A stretch of DNA of 64,000 bases, taken from Ancalomicrobiaceae bacterium S20 (GTDB lineage Bacteria; Pseudomonadota; Alphaproteobacteria; Rhizobiales; Ancalomicrobiaceae). Positions 25,196 to 34,138 of the stretch are shown one piece after another. The stretch spans positions 2,822,716 through 2,886,715 of the forward strand of contig CP158568.1 of NCBI GenBank assembly GCA_040269895.1, in the 5' to 3' direction. Position 1 is the first letter of the stretch. Every line of letters begins with the position of its first letter. The notes under the pieces were generated by a model that worked only from the letters and a program-made list of their open reading frames with translations, did not search any database and was not told the DNA's origin. A program made the position numbers and the translations under genes.

Positions 25196-27127
25196 TCACA
25201 CCGTGATCTGCTGCCCCAGTTCCACCACTCGGCCCGAGGGGATGTGGTAGAAGTCGGTCGCGTTGGCGGCGTCCTTCGCCAGCGCGATGAACAGCTTGTC
25301 CTGCCAGAGCGGCATGTCGGAATTGGCCGAGGGCTTGAACGAGCGGCGGCCGACGAAGAACGACGTCGTCATGATGTCGAACTTCACACCCATCTTGCGG
25401 CAATTGGCGAGCGTGCGCGGCACGTTCGGGGTTTCCATGTAGCCGAAGTTCAACACGATCCGGGTGAAGTCGTCCGACAGGTGCTCGATGAAGACGCGGT
25501 TCTCCTGCACGGTCGGCGTGCGCAACGTCTTGACCGTCAGGATGATGTTTTTCTTGTGCAGCACGTTGTTGTGCTTGAGGTTGTGCATCAGCGCGGCCGG
25601 CGCGGTCTCCGGGTCCGAGGTCAGGAACACCGCGGTGCCCGGCGCGCGGAACGGCGCGGAGCGGCCGAGCATGCGCACGAGATCGGCGAGCGGCACGCTC
25701 TCGCGCCGCGACTTGTCGAACACGATCTGCGTGCCGCGCACCCAGGTCCACATGGCGACCACCATGCCGACCGCGAGCAGGAGCGGCACATAGCCGCCGT
25801 CGACCAGCTTCAGCGCATTGGCGACCAGGAATACGCCCTCGACCGCGAGGAACGGCGCGATGGTCAGCGCGGCGAGCGGCCACGGCCACTTCCACGACTT
25901 CCAAAGCACGACGAAGGCGAGCGCCGAGGTCACGATCATCGTGCCGGTGACGGCGATGCCGTAGGCCGAGGCGAGGTTCGACGAGGTCTTGAACAGCACG
26001 ACCAGGAACAGCACGCCGGCGAGCAGCAGCCAGTTCACGCGCGGCATGTAGATCTGGCCGGCGGTGGTCTCGGAGGTATGGCGGATCTCGAAGCGCGGCA
26101 GCAGGCCGAGCTGGATCGCCTGCTGGGTCAGCGAGAAGGCGCCGGTGATCACCGCCTGGCTGGCGATGACCGTCGCCATGGTGGCGAGCAGCACCATCGG
26201 GATCAGCGCCCAGGACGGGAACATCAGGTAGAACGGGTTTTCGATCGCCTCCGGATGGGTCAGCACGAAGGCGCCCTGGCCGAGATAATTCAGCGCCAGC
26301 GCCGGGAACACGACGCAGAGCCAGGCGACCTGGATCGGCCGGCGGCCGAAATGGCCCATGTCGGCATAGAGCGCTTCCGCGCCGGTGACGGCCAGGAACA
26401 CCGAGCCGAGCACGACGAAGCCGACGATCTTGTGATGGATCAGGAAGGCGATCGCCTGTCGCGGGTCGAAGGCGGCGAGGATTCCGGGATCATCGGCGAC
26501 GTGCCAGACGCCGACGGCGCCGATCGCGATGAACCAGACCAGCGTGATCGGGCCGAACCAGGCCGCCACCGCGCCGGTGCCGCCGGACTGCACGGCGAAC
26601 AGGACCACCAGCACGATGATGGTCAGCGGCAGGATGTAGCCGTCGAACACCGGCGTGACGACCTTGAGGCCCTCGAGCGCGGAGAGAACCGACACGGCGG
26701 GCGTGATGATCGCGTCGCCATAGAACAGCGCCGCGCCGGCCGCGCCGAGCATGAACACGATCGGCGTGCGCCGGCCGAGCGCGCCTTCGGCGAGCGCCAG
26801 CAGCGACAGCGTGCCGCCTTCGCCGTTGTTGTCGGCCCGCATCAGGAACAGGACGTATTTCACCGTGACGATGAAGATCAGCGCCCAGAGCAGCAGCGAC
26901 ACGACGCCGAGCACTTCCGAGCGCTCGAGGCCGTCATGCGCCACATGGGCGAGCGACTCGCGCAACGCGTAGAGCGTGCTCGTGCCGATGTCGCCATAGA
27001 CGACGCCGATCGAGCCGAGCGCCATCGACCAGAACCCGGCCTGGGGATGGAGCTGTTGGCCTTCGGTATCGTCTTGCGGGGTTTGCGTGCCGTTGCCGCC
27101 GGCCGCCTGCGTCGATTGATCGCTCAT
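25196..27127 (-). CDS. kup: Kup potassium uptake protein
   Basis: A 643-residue inner-membrane K+/H+ symporter. About 12 hydrophobic helices occupy residues 45-470. '[20 protein letters not shown]' and '[10 protein letters not shown]' are Kup signatures, along with '[19 protein letters not shown]' and '[14 protein letters not shown]'. The C-terminal 170 residues are cytosolic ('[15 protein letters not shown]', 'TTSFFVGRR'). ATG 27127 gives the family start; the frame is open further upstream but Arg-rich. Convergent with vapC. Confidence 0.95.
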   Translation of the reverse strand: MSDQSTQAAGGNGTQTPQDDTEGQQLHPQAGFWSMALGSIGVVYGDIGTSTLYALRESLAHVAHDGLERSEVLGVVSLLLWALIFIVTVKYVLFLMRADNNGEGGTLSLLALAEGALGRRTPIVFMLGAAGAALFYGDAIITPAVSVLSALEGLKVVTPVFDGYILPLTIIVLVVLFAVQSGGTGAVAAWFGPITLVWFIAIGAVGVWHVADDPGILAAFDPRQAIAFLIHHKIVGFVVLGSVFLAVTGAEALYADMGHFGRRPIQVAWLCVVFPALALNYLGQGAFVLTHPEAIENPFYLMFPSWALIPMVLLATMATVIASQAVITGAFSLTQQAIQLGLLPRFEIRHTSETTAGQIYMPRVNWLLLAGVLFLVVLFKTSSNLASAYGIAVTGTMIVTSALAFVVLWKSWKWPWPLAALTIAPFLAVEGVFLVANALKLVDGGYVPLLLAVGMVVAMWTWVRGTQIVFDKSRRESVPLADLVRMLGRSAPFRAPGTAVFLTSDPETAPAALMHNLKHNNVLHKKNIILTVKTLRTPTVQENRVFIEHLSDDFTRIVLNFGYMETPNVPRTLANCRKMGVKFDIMTTSFFVGRRSFKPSANSDMPLWQDKLFIALAKDAANATDFYHIPSGRVVELGQQITV

Positions 27128-27500
27128 TGCTGACCATCTGCCGGCCGGGCGTCGAGGGACGTCGTCTCTGTCGGCGGCGCGTGTATCTAATCGTTCCGTA
27201 GCCGGAGGACAAGAAGCGACCGGTGAATCTTTCGGCGCTGCAACATTTCTCGATATCCTCTCCATTTTCCGATGCCACGGTCGCGGACCGGCGGCGCGCG
27301 ATTTGCCGCCCGATACGACCGCGCCACAGATGCTACCCGTCAGCCCCCGGTCAATGCTATTCCGGAGACGGGCTGATTCACCGCCGGTTCGCACAGCATC
27401 GCTGTCGCGCCAGCCGGCCGCGCCCGTATCCCACTGCCGGCCGCAAACCTGCGGGCCTGCGGCGGACCGGCGCGGCGACTTCGACGGAGACTGACAGACG
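27128..27500. other. Divergent intergenic region, no gene seen
   Basis: About 370 bp upstream of both kup and the lipoprotein gene. A lower-G+C stretch at 27180-27270 may hold promoters. No dyad recognised. Confidence 0.4.
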
Positions 27501-28106
27501 ATGTTCTCGATCAAGTGCGGCCCGGGTTCGATCGCCCTTTCCAGCCTTGTCGCCCTGTCCGCCTGCTCGAGCGCGGGCGTCGACACGTTCGCGACCCGCG
27601 CCGTGCCCCAGGACAGCGGCACCTTCCTGCAGATCACCGCGGCCGGCGCCGGCCCGCTCAACGGGTCGACCGCCTACAGTTCCAAGGCGATCCTCGCCCA
27701 GCTGCCGGACTACACGACCGGCAGCGTGATCATCGGGCTGGAGAACTCCACGCCGGATGCCATGGTCCTGTTCCGCAAGGCCTATGGCGGCCAGGTGCAG
27801 GCCCTGCAGATCCTGCCCGGCCCCGGCGGCAAGATCGGCCAGATCCACGGCGTCACCCATCACGTCGTCGGCCCGGCCGGCGAGCGGCCCGGCATGACCT
27901 TCCGCGAGGCCGGCACCGACCCTGCGACCTGCCGGATCGGCACCAATCTCTGGCTCGGCATGGCGATCTGCAAGTCGCGCGGCGCGCCGAACGTGACGCT
28001 CACCTACTCGTTCAAGGGCGAAGCGGCGATGTCGAGCACGCTGCCGCCGCGCCAGGTGCTCGACACCGGCGAACTGCAGCGCATCATCTGGACCCCGCCG
28101 ACCTGA
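27501..28106 (+). CDS. Putative lipoprotein of unknown function
   Basis: A 201-residue protein with a lipoprotein signal: hydrophobic '[14 protein letters not shown]' places the lipobox Cys at residue 22. The mature part has '[42 protein letters not shown]', which suggests a DUF1131-like beta-rich domain, and later '[16 protein letters not shown]', with two Cys that could pair. No catalytic motif. Probably attached to the outer membrane, facing the periplasm. It sits 87 bp before meaB on the same strand. Confidence 0.75.
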   Translation: MFSIKCGPGSIALSSLVALSACSSAGVDTFATRAVPQDSGTFLQITAAGAGPLNGSTAYSSKAILAQLPDYTTGSVIIGLENSTPDAMVLFRKAYGGQVQALQILPGPGGKIGQIHGVTHHVVGPAGERPGMTFREAGTDPATCRIGTNLWLGMAICKSRGAPNVTLTYSFKGEAAMSSTLPPRQVLDTGELQRIIWTPPT

Positions 28107-28193
28107 TCGGCGGGCGCGGGCCCATCCCTCCCCGACCGCCTGCGCCATCCGTCGCACTTGATCGGGTGCGGGATTTCGGCGACCAGTGATCGC

Positions 28194-29207
28194 ATGTCGA
28201 TCCAAACCGCCCCTTCCGCGCCTCTCGCCCGTGATCTCTCCATCGACGACCTCGCCCAGCGCATTCGCACCGGCGACCGCGCGACACTCGCCCGCGCGAT
28301 CACGCTGGTCGAATCGCGCAAGGCCGAACATCAGGAGAAGGCGCACCAGCTCGTGCAGGCGCTGCTGCCGGCGACCGGACGGGCGCTGCGCGTCGGCATC
28401 ACCGGCGTGCCGGGCGTCGGCAAGTCGACCACCATCGACCAGCTCGGCGCCAATCTGACCGCATCGGGCAAACGCGTCGCGGTGCTGGCGGTCGATCCGT
28501 CGTCGACGCGCACCGGTGGCTCGATCCTCGGCGACAAGACGCGCATGCAGCGGCTTGCGGTCGATCCGAACGCCTTCATCCGGCCCTCGCCCTCGTCCGG
28601 CACGCTCGGCGGCGTCGCCGCCAAGACGCGCGAGACCATGCTGCTCTGCGAGGCCGCCGGCTTCGACGTGATTCTGGTCGAGACGGTCGGCGTCGGCCAG
28701 TCGGAGACGACGGTCGCCGATATGGTCGACTTCTTTCTCGTCCTGATGCTGCCGGGCGCCGGCGACGAGCTGCAGGGCATCAAGAAGGGCGTGCTCGAGA
28801 TCGCCGACATGATCGCGGTCAACAAGTCCGATGGCGACAACAATGTCCGCGCCCGTTCGGCCGCCTCGGAATATCGCGCCGCGCTGCACATCATGGCGCC
28901 GAAGAGCCCGAGTTGGACGCCGCCGGTGGTGCTGATTTCGGGCCTCGCCAATCTCGGCCTCGACGAGATGTGGGCTCAGGTCGAGACCCACCGCGCCAAG
29001 CTCGAGGCGACCGGCGAGTTCGGCCGGCGCCGGCAGGACCAGCAGGTCAAGTGGATGTGGTCGATGCTGGAGGACCGCCTGATGCAGGCGCTCCGGACGC
29101 GCCCCGCGATCAGGGACCGGCTCGAGGTGCTCGAGAGCGGCGTCCGTGACGGCTCGGTCGCGGCATCGGTCGCGGTCGACGAGATCGCCAGGGCCTTCGG
29201 GGTCTGA
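28194..29207 (+). CDS. meaB: Methylmalonyl-CoA mutase-associated GTPase MeaB
   Basis: A 337-residue G3E-family GTPase that loads and protects the cobalamin cofactor of methylmalonyl-CoA mutase. 'GITGVPGVGKSTTI' is the P-loop, 'LAVDPSSTRTGGSILGDKTRM' the switch/base region, 'VETVGVGQSET' the Walker B/switch segment, and 'VNKSDGDN' the NKxD guanine motif. ATG 28194 (MSIQTAP) is preferred over 28158. Its stop TGA shares one base with the ATG of the following pcp gene. Confidence 0.96.
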   Translation: MSIQTAPSAPLARDLSIDDLAQRIRTGDRATLARAITLVESRKAEHQEKAHQLVQALLPATGRALRVGITGVPGVGKSTTIDQLGANLTASGKRVAVLAVDPSSTRTGGSILGDKTRMQRLAVDPNAFIRPSPSSGTLGGVAAKTRETMLLCEAAGFDVILVETVGVGQSETTVADMVDFFLVLMLPGAGDELQGIKKGVLEIADMIAVNKSDGDNNVRARSAASEYRAALHIMAPKSPSWTPPVVLISGLANLGLDEMWAQVETHRAKLEATGEFGRRRQDQQVKWMWSMLEDRLMQALRTRPAIRDRLEVLESGVRDGSVAASVAVDEIARAFGV

Positions 29208-29865
29208 TGGCCATGGCCGCGCCGGACCGCCGCCCCAGGCTGCTCCTGACCGGCTACGGCCCTTCCCCGGCGCGCCGGTCAACCCGACCGGGCGGATCGT
29301 GCGGGCGATCGTCTCGTTACGCTCCGGAGACCGGCTCGGCCTCGACGTCGTGCCGCATGTGTTCGCGACCACCTGGGCCGCGCTCAACGGGATCGAGGCA
29401 CTGATCGACCAAGTGGCGCCGGACGTCTGCCTGCATCTCGGGCTCGCCGGCCGGGCGCGCGAGATCCGGGTCGAGACAAGCGCCAAAAACTTCGCCGCGC
29501 CGTATTTCGCCGATGCCGAGGGGCGATCACCGGCCGTTGGCGCCATCGATGGCGAGGGCCCGCCGCGCCGGCCGGCGACGCTGCCGATCGATACCATCCG
29601 CGACCGGATCGCAGCGCTCGGCTTGCCCACGCGGCTGTCGACCGACGCCGGGCGCTATCTCTGCAACGCCACGCTCTATCGTTCGGCGGCGCATTGCGCC
29701 AAGCGCGGCATCCCGGCCGGCTTCCTGCACCTGCCGAACACGCGCGACGGCCGCGCACCGCGCCCGCTCCGACCGGACCGCGCGCCACAGCCGGTCTTCA
29801 CCCACGCCGATCTGACGCGCGCGGTCGAGGCGACGCTCGGCGTGATCGCGGCGCGGCTCGGCTGA
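29207..29865 (+). pseudogene. pcp: Pyrrolidone-carboxylate (pyroglutamyl) peptidase, frameshifted
   Basis: The first frame gives 'MAMAAPDRRPRLLLTGYGP'. At about 29260-29263 the frame breaks and the expected sequence continues in another frame as 'FPGAPVNPTGRIVRAI'. One extra C in GGCCCTTCCCC would rejoin them into a 219-residue C15 cysteine peptidase, which removes N-terminal pyroglutamate. In the joined protein the triad would be Glu90 ('REIRVE'), Cys153 ('YLCNATLY') and His175 ('FLHLP'). All are kept, which argues for a very recent lesion or a sequencing error. Overlaps the meaB stop by 1 bp. Confidence 0.8.
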
Positions 29866-29882
29866 CAGAAGGGGCGATCGCG

Positions 29883-30134
29883 CTACCAGCCACTCGCGGT
29901 CATCTTGGCAACGAAGCGTTTTGCCTGCCGATCGGACACCGGCTTCGGCGCTTCTTCCTGACTCGGACCAGTCTTACGTTTGGAAATGGGCTTCGGCTTG
30001 CCGTGCTGTTCGGCCGCCGAGGAAGCCTCAGCTTGCTTGTCCTTGTGAGAAGATCGAACGCGCGACACGGATGCCTCCTCGACAGGGACCGTGGACCTGA
30101 CGTACCGCCGCCCCACTGCCTCCTCCATCGACAT
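29883..30134 (-). CDS. Small basic protein of unknown function, downstream of ADP-ribosyltransferase
   Basis: An 83-residue protein starting MSMEEAVGRRYVRSTVP, rich in Lys, Arg, Ser, Glu and Pro ('SSHKDKQAEASSAAEQHGKPKP', 'ISKRKTG'), ending 'QAKRFVAKMTASGW'. Probably disordered. ATG 30134 has GGGGATGG just upstream; a GTG at 30185 would add 17 residues. It follows the ADP-ribosyltransferase gene on the same strand with 81 bp between. An antitoxin or immunity role is possible from position alone. No family recognised. Confidence 0.55.
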   Translation of the reverse strand: MSMEEAVGRRYVRSTVPVEEASVSRVRSSHKDKQAEASSAAEQHGKPKPISKRKTGPSQEEAPKPVSDRQAKRFVAKMTASGW

Positions 30135-30215
30135 TAGACCATCCCCACCCTGCGAGCGAATCATTAACGTTGCCCTAAGTTCCACATGCTTCAGTTGTAT
30201 TCATGGCGACCCACA

Positions 30216-30815
30216 TCACATTTCTGCGATTTCAACCTCCAGCCTTCCCTGCTCCGGCACTACGAGGCTCTCCACACGGAAGCTACGGCCCGGCGGCAGG
30301 AGCACTTCGTTCTCCCCCGGATGCCAACTGTAGTTTCCGATCGTGCGACCCGTCTTGTGCTGGATGGCAAACAGCACGTTGCCATTGAAGCGTGTTCGAT
30401 CCGACATCGAACAACTGCTGAACGTCGGCCATTGGACCACCTCCCCGGCCCGGTATTTGGCCACGAACGGCGCAAACTCGTGCTCGGCCAGCTTGATCAC
30501 GCGGTAGACGATAGCACCTTCGAATGGCGGGAGCTTTGCGCAGGCGCTCGACAGAACCAGTGAGAAGGCCTGATCATCACGACGTGAAGCGCCGCTTCGC
30601 ATTCGTTTCAGGAACAGCGCACTCTTTTTGGACGTGTACCAGATCAGGGCAACGGCTTCGGCGTCAGACAACTCCTGGACGTGGTCCATGAGCCCGGTCT
30701 TCTTCGCGCGCGCTAGGTGCATGGCGTAGGATCGGCGTCCAACGTAGGCGCGAACCGTCTGCTCGTCCTGCTGCAAGTTTCCGCCCCGCCAGAGAGTATC
30801 ACCGATACAGATCAA
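30216..30815 (-). CDS. R-S-E class ADP-ribosyltransferase (toxin-like)
   Basis: A 199-residue protein with the ADP-ribosyltransferase exoenzyme fold. A helical 'LSDAEAVALIWYTSKKSALFLKRM' is followed by 'GAIVYRVIKL' (Arg105, the R of the R-S-E triad). 'WPTFSSCS' (Ser133) stands for the STS motif. 'RFNGNVLFAIQ' precedes 'HPGENEVLLPPGRSFRV', which carries the ExE pair Glu168/Glu170. ExE enzymes usually modify arginine. No signal peptide or delivery domain. The start is TTG at 30815; an ATG 31 codons later is the alternative. The region is A+T-richer than its neighbours, suggesting transfer. Confidence 0.8.
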   Translation of the reverse strand: MICIGDTLWRGGNLQQDEQTVRAYVGRRSYAMHLARAKKTGLMDHVQELSDAEAVALIWYTSKKSALFLKRMRSGASRRDDQAFSLVLSSACAKLPPFEGAIVYRVIKLAEHEFAPFVAKYRAGEVVQWPTFSSCSMSDRTRFNGNVLFAIQHKTGRTIGNYSWHPGENEVLLPPGRSFRVESLVVPEQGRLEVEIAEM

Positions 30816-30827
30816 TCAATGATTGAT
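30811..30827. promoter_or_regulatory. 17-bp palindrome over the ADP-ribosyltransferase start
   Basis: ATCAATCAATGATTGAT, perfect 8-bp arms around one central base. It overlaps the TTG start codon at 30815. Possible autoregulatory operator. Confidence 0.5.
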
Positions 30828-30916
30828 TCCCTGTCTCAGCGTCAACGAGCGACTTGCTATAAGCGGTTGTTCAGGGGTGTGCGATAAACTCCGCATATCA
30901 CCTTGGAGCCATCCGC

Positions 30917-32248
30917 TTGCTCTCCCGTCGTGCCCTTCTCGTTGCCTCGGCCGCCGCGCTCGTGGGTCTCCGCACGCGACCGCTCTGGGCGGCAGCCGCG
31001 CCCGAACCGTCGCTGAAGCCGAATGTGCCGGAGGACCAGTCGCGGGCCTTTCAGGCGGCGCTCGACCGGGCGACCGCGGCCGGGCGGCCGCTCGTGCTCG
31101 CACCGGGGCGCTACGAGATCGGCGGCATCCGCCTGCCCGACGGCGCGCGCATCGCCGGCGAACCACGCTTCACCCGCCTGCGCTCGAGCGCCGACCGGCC
31201 GGTGTTCACGGCCGAGCGGCTCCGGCGCGCGGCGCTGGTCGGGCTCGACATCGACGGCGCCGATCGGCTGATGGGCAACGAGCCCGGCGTGGTCGTCGCC
31301 CGCGCGGTCGAGGACCTCGTCATCGAGGACTGCGCGATCGGCAAGAGCACGCGCAGCGCGCTGGCGCTGGAGGCCTGCGGCGGGCGGATCGAGAACAATC
31401 GGCTCGCGACCAACTTCGAGTTCGGCATCATCTCGCGCGAGGCCAAGGGTCTCGCGATCCGCGCCAATACCGTCGCCGACTGCGCCGATGGCGGCATCCT
31501 GGTGCATCGGTCGGCCCCCGGCGACGACGGTACGATCGTCGCCGGCAACCGGATCGAGCGGATCCGGGCCCGCTCCGGCGGCACGGGCCAGGTCGGCAAC
31601 GGCATCAACATCTTCAAGGCCGGCAACGTCCAGATCACCGGCAACAAAATCACCGACTGCGCGCTGTCGGCGATCCGCTCCAACACCGGTTCGGACGTGC
31701 AGATCGTCGGCAACCACTGCCGGAACTCCGGCGAGGTGGCGATCTATTCGGAGTACGAGTTCCAGGGCGCGTTGATCGCCGACAATCTCGTCGACGGCGC
31801 GACCTGCGGCATCTCGGTCGCGAATTTTCTGCAGGGCGGCCGGCTCGCCGTCGTGCAGGGCAACCTGATCCGGAACCTGACCACCGTGCCGCCCTACGAG
31901 GTCAAGCAGCCGATGTTCGGCATCGGCATCGTCGTGGAGGCCGACACGACCGTGACCGGCAACACGATCGAGGGCGCGCCGCTGTTCGGCATGCTGCTCG
32001 GCTGGGGCCCCTATCTGCGCGACGTGACCGTGACCGGCAACCTGATCCGCGACGCCGGGGTGGGCATCGCCGTGAGCGTGGTCGAGGGGGCGCGCGACAC
32101 GCTGATCGCGCAGAACATCATCCACGGCACCAAGCGCGGCGGCATCGTCGGCTTCCGCTGGCACGACATGGCGACCGGCGAACTCGGCTCGCCCGGCGCG
32201 GACGTGCCGAAGCACCTGACGATCAGCGGCAACCGGATCGCGAAATAA
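30917..32248 (+). CDS. TIGR03808-type Tat-exported parallel beta-helix protein
   Basis: A 443-residue protein. '[17 protein letters not shown]' is a Tat signal (SRRALL). The mature part carries many short 'ITGNKI', 'IVGNHC', 'VQGNLI', 'VTGNTI', 'ISGNRI' units, the hallmark of a right-handed parallel beta-helix as in pectate lyase-like proteins. It matches the TIGR03808 family of rhizobia, whose function is unknown; a surface or periplasmic polysaccharide role is a guess. The start codon is TTG at 30917, supported by GGAG 9 bp upstream and by the signal peptide beginning there. Confidence 0.88.
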   Translation: MLSRRALLVASAAALVGLRTRPLWAAAAPEPSLKPNVPEDQSRAFQAALDRATAAGRPLVLAPGRYEIGGIRLPDGARIAGEPRFTRLRSSADRPVFTAERLRRAALVGLDIDGADRLMGNEPGVVVARAVEDLVIEDCAIGKSTRSALALEACGGRIENNRLATNFEFGIISREAKGLAIRANTVADCADGGILVHRSAPGDDGTIVAGNRIERIRARSGGTGQVGNGINIFKAGNVQITGNKITDCALSAIRSNTGSDVQIVGNHCRNSGEVAIYSEYEFQGALIADNLVDGATCGISVANFLQGGRLAVVQGNLIRNLTTVPPYEVKQPMFGIGIVVEADTTVTGNTIEGAPLFGMLLGWGPYLRDVTVTGNLIRDAGVGIAVSVVEGARDTLIAQNIIHGTKRGGIVGFRWHDMATGELGSPGADVPKHLTISGNRIAK

Positions 32249-32287
32249 CCGGCAAGCTCATCCGGCGATCCGCGGCTGGCCGTCATC

Positions 32288-33310
32288 TCAGGCGGCGAGC
32301 GACCGCACCGCTGCCTCGAATTCAGCGGTCGGGCGCAGGCCGCCGACCAGCGTGCCGTTCCAGTTCTTCAATTCCGGGGTCAGGAACCGCGCGAGCGCCG
32401 GATCGTCGCGGCGGCCGAGCAGGTGTGCCGCGACGGTGGCCATCGCCACTTCCGCCGCGCGCGGATGGCCATCGGCGCATTTCAGCGCCACGCCGAGGCC
32501 GAGCTTCGGGAAGGCCGCGCAATAGACGCCCTCCGCGCCGACCTTCACATAGGCCGCGCCGTCGATGGCGCGGATGAAGTCGGTGTCGAAGCGGTCTGTG
32601 CCGGCGATCATCTGCGGCTCGGCGATGCAGGCCTCGAGAATGCGGGCCGCCGCCCGGCCGCGTTCGGGCGCGAGGCCGATGCCGGTCGCGAGCCGCGCGA
32701 AGCCGGTGGCGAGCGCCGCGAGCGGGATCGCATAGGTCGGGATCGCGCAGCCGTCGGTGCCGACCGGCACCTTGGCAAGATCCGTCCGCGTGACGTCGGC
32801 GAGCGCGGCCTCGATCATGCGCTGGACCGGATGGTCGCGCCCGACATAGCCGCGCGGATCGAGGCCGGTGTGGCAGGCGAAGCAGACGAAACCGGCGTGC
32901 TTGCCCGAACAGTTGTTGTGCAACTGCGTCGGCTTGCCGGTCGTGCGATGGATCAGGCCGTGGTCGTCCTCGCGGTTCGGCCAATGGGCGCCGCATTCGA
33001 GATCAGGCTCGGCCTTGCCGGCGCGGGCGAGCATGGCGGCCGCGGTCTCGACATGGAACACCTCGCCATTGTGCGAGGCGGTCGACAGCGCGATCTCGCG
33101 CGCGCCGAAGCCATAGGCATCGGCCGCCCCGGATTCGACCACCGGCAGCGCCTGGATCACCTTGACGGCCGAACGCGGGAACACCGGCCGCGCGACATCG
33201 CCGAGCGCGACCAGCGGCCGGCCTTCTGCGTCGGAGACGACCAGCGCGATCCGGTGGCGGCTCTCGACCGCGCCGCCGCGCATGACTTCCACCAACACCG
33301 GATCGTCCAT
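32288..33310 (-). CDS. L-asparaginase, rhizobial type (ReAV/AnsA class 3)
   Basis: A 340-residue amidohydrolase of the Asparaginase_II (PF06089) family, unrelated to E. coli AnsB. Ser47 and Lys50 in 'FPRSAVKVIQ' match the tandem catalytic Ser/Lys of R. etli ReAV. 'NNCSGKHAGF' (Cys134, Lys137) and 'GTDGCAIPTYAIP' (Cys188) match its zinc site. 'STASHNGE' is conserved. It should hydrolyse asparagine to aspartate and ammonia in the cytoplasm. ATG 33310 was chosen; the longer frame to 33736 lies over the next gene. Convergent with the beta-helix gene. Confidence 0.93.
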   Translation of the reverse strand: MDDPVLVEVMRGGAVESRHRIALVVSDAEGRPLVALGDVARPVFPRSAVKVIQALPVVESGAADAYGFGAREIALSTASHNGEVFHVETAAAMLARAGKAEPDLECGAHWPNREDDHGLIHRTTGKPTQLHNNCSGKHAGFVCFACHTGLDPRGYVGRDHPVQRMIEAALADVTRTDLAKVPVGTDGCAIPTYAIPLAALATGFARLATGIGLAPERGRAAARILEACIAEPQMIAGTDRFDTDFIRAIDGAAYVKVGAEGVYCAAFPKLGLGVALKCADGHPRAAEVAMATVAAHLLGRRDDPALARFLTPELKNWNGTLVGGLRPTAEFEAAVRSLAA

Positions 33311-33457
33311 CGCCCGTCCCTCGCAGCCTCGGCCGGCCCCTCGCCGGCCCGTGGTCATCCGGCTCGCCGAATACGCGCGCCTTTGCGCGGCATCAAGGCG
33401 GCGTCGCCTCGATCGGCGGATATTTCGCGTCGGAATGGTCCGCGGGAGGGTGAGGCC

Positions 33458-33739
33458 ATGATCTCCAGGGAAGACATCATCGGGCTCTGCGACCTGACCG
33501 AAGACGAGGTCGCAGCCATCGCCGAACACGAGCATATCCCCGATGTCGCCGCCGCCGCGCTCGGCAACTACCTGGTCCACATGGACAAGGGCGCCGCGCG
33601 CATCCGCGACATGATCATCGAGGACATCCGTGCCGCACTCGACGACGGCGACGTCGAGCATGCCGGCCGGCTGCTGATGGCGCTGCGCCATCTGCTCTCC
33701 GAACACCCTGAGGCCGCGAGCGAGCGACCGAGGCACTAA
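33458..33739 (+). CDS. Small conserved helical protein of unknown function
   Basis: A 93-residue acidic helical protein, 'MISREDIIGLCDLTEDEVAAIAEHEHIPDVAAAALGNYL', then 'AARIRDMIIEDIRAALDDGDVEHAGRLLMALRHLL'. GGAGGGTGAGG lies just before the ATG. Such proteins are common in Rhizobiales and have no known role. Divergent from the asparaginase gene by 147 bp. Confidence 0.75.
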   Translation: MISREDIIGLCDLTEDEVAAIAEHEHIPDVAAAALGNYLVHMDKGAARIRDMIIEDIRAALDDGDVEHAGRLLMALRHLLSEHPEAASERPRH

Positions 33740-34138
33740 GCCCGAGCAAAGCCGCGGCGCGGAGCGGCGTGCCCCTCCGGCCCATGCCGACGGGAACGGC
33801 GGCGTGCACTGAAATGCCTATGAAAAATGCAGCATGGCGCTTGCAATTCGCCGCGCCATCCCGTTCCTTGCCGGCCCGGGAGAGAATGCTGCGGCGCGGT
33901 GCAGCGGGCTGTCCCGTCCCCCGGGCCGCGTTTCGCGCGCCGACCTCCGGTTCGGCACCGATTCGAGGGCCCCATGCGCATTCCACCCGTCAGCGTTGCC
34001 GGGTGCCCGGCCCCGCGGACACGAATCTTGCATCGTCGACGTGGGTATGCCGGCCGGCCGTCGGGCGACCGCGGCCGGAGACCGTGCGTCCCCGGACTCC
34101 TGCCTACCCGTTCAATCGATTAGTAGACGGATCAGCCA
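33740..34138. other. Upstream region of pyc, no gene seen
   Basis: About 400 bp. Frames are Arg/Pro-rich shadows. A lower-GC piece at 33800-33860 (CTATGAAAAATGCAGCATGG) may be promoter DNA. Confidence 0.45.
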
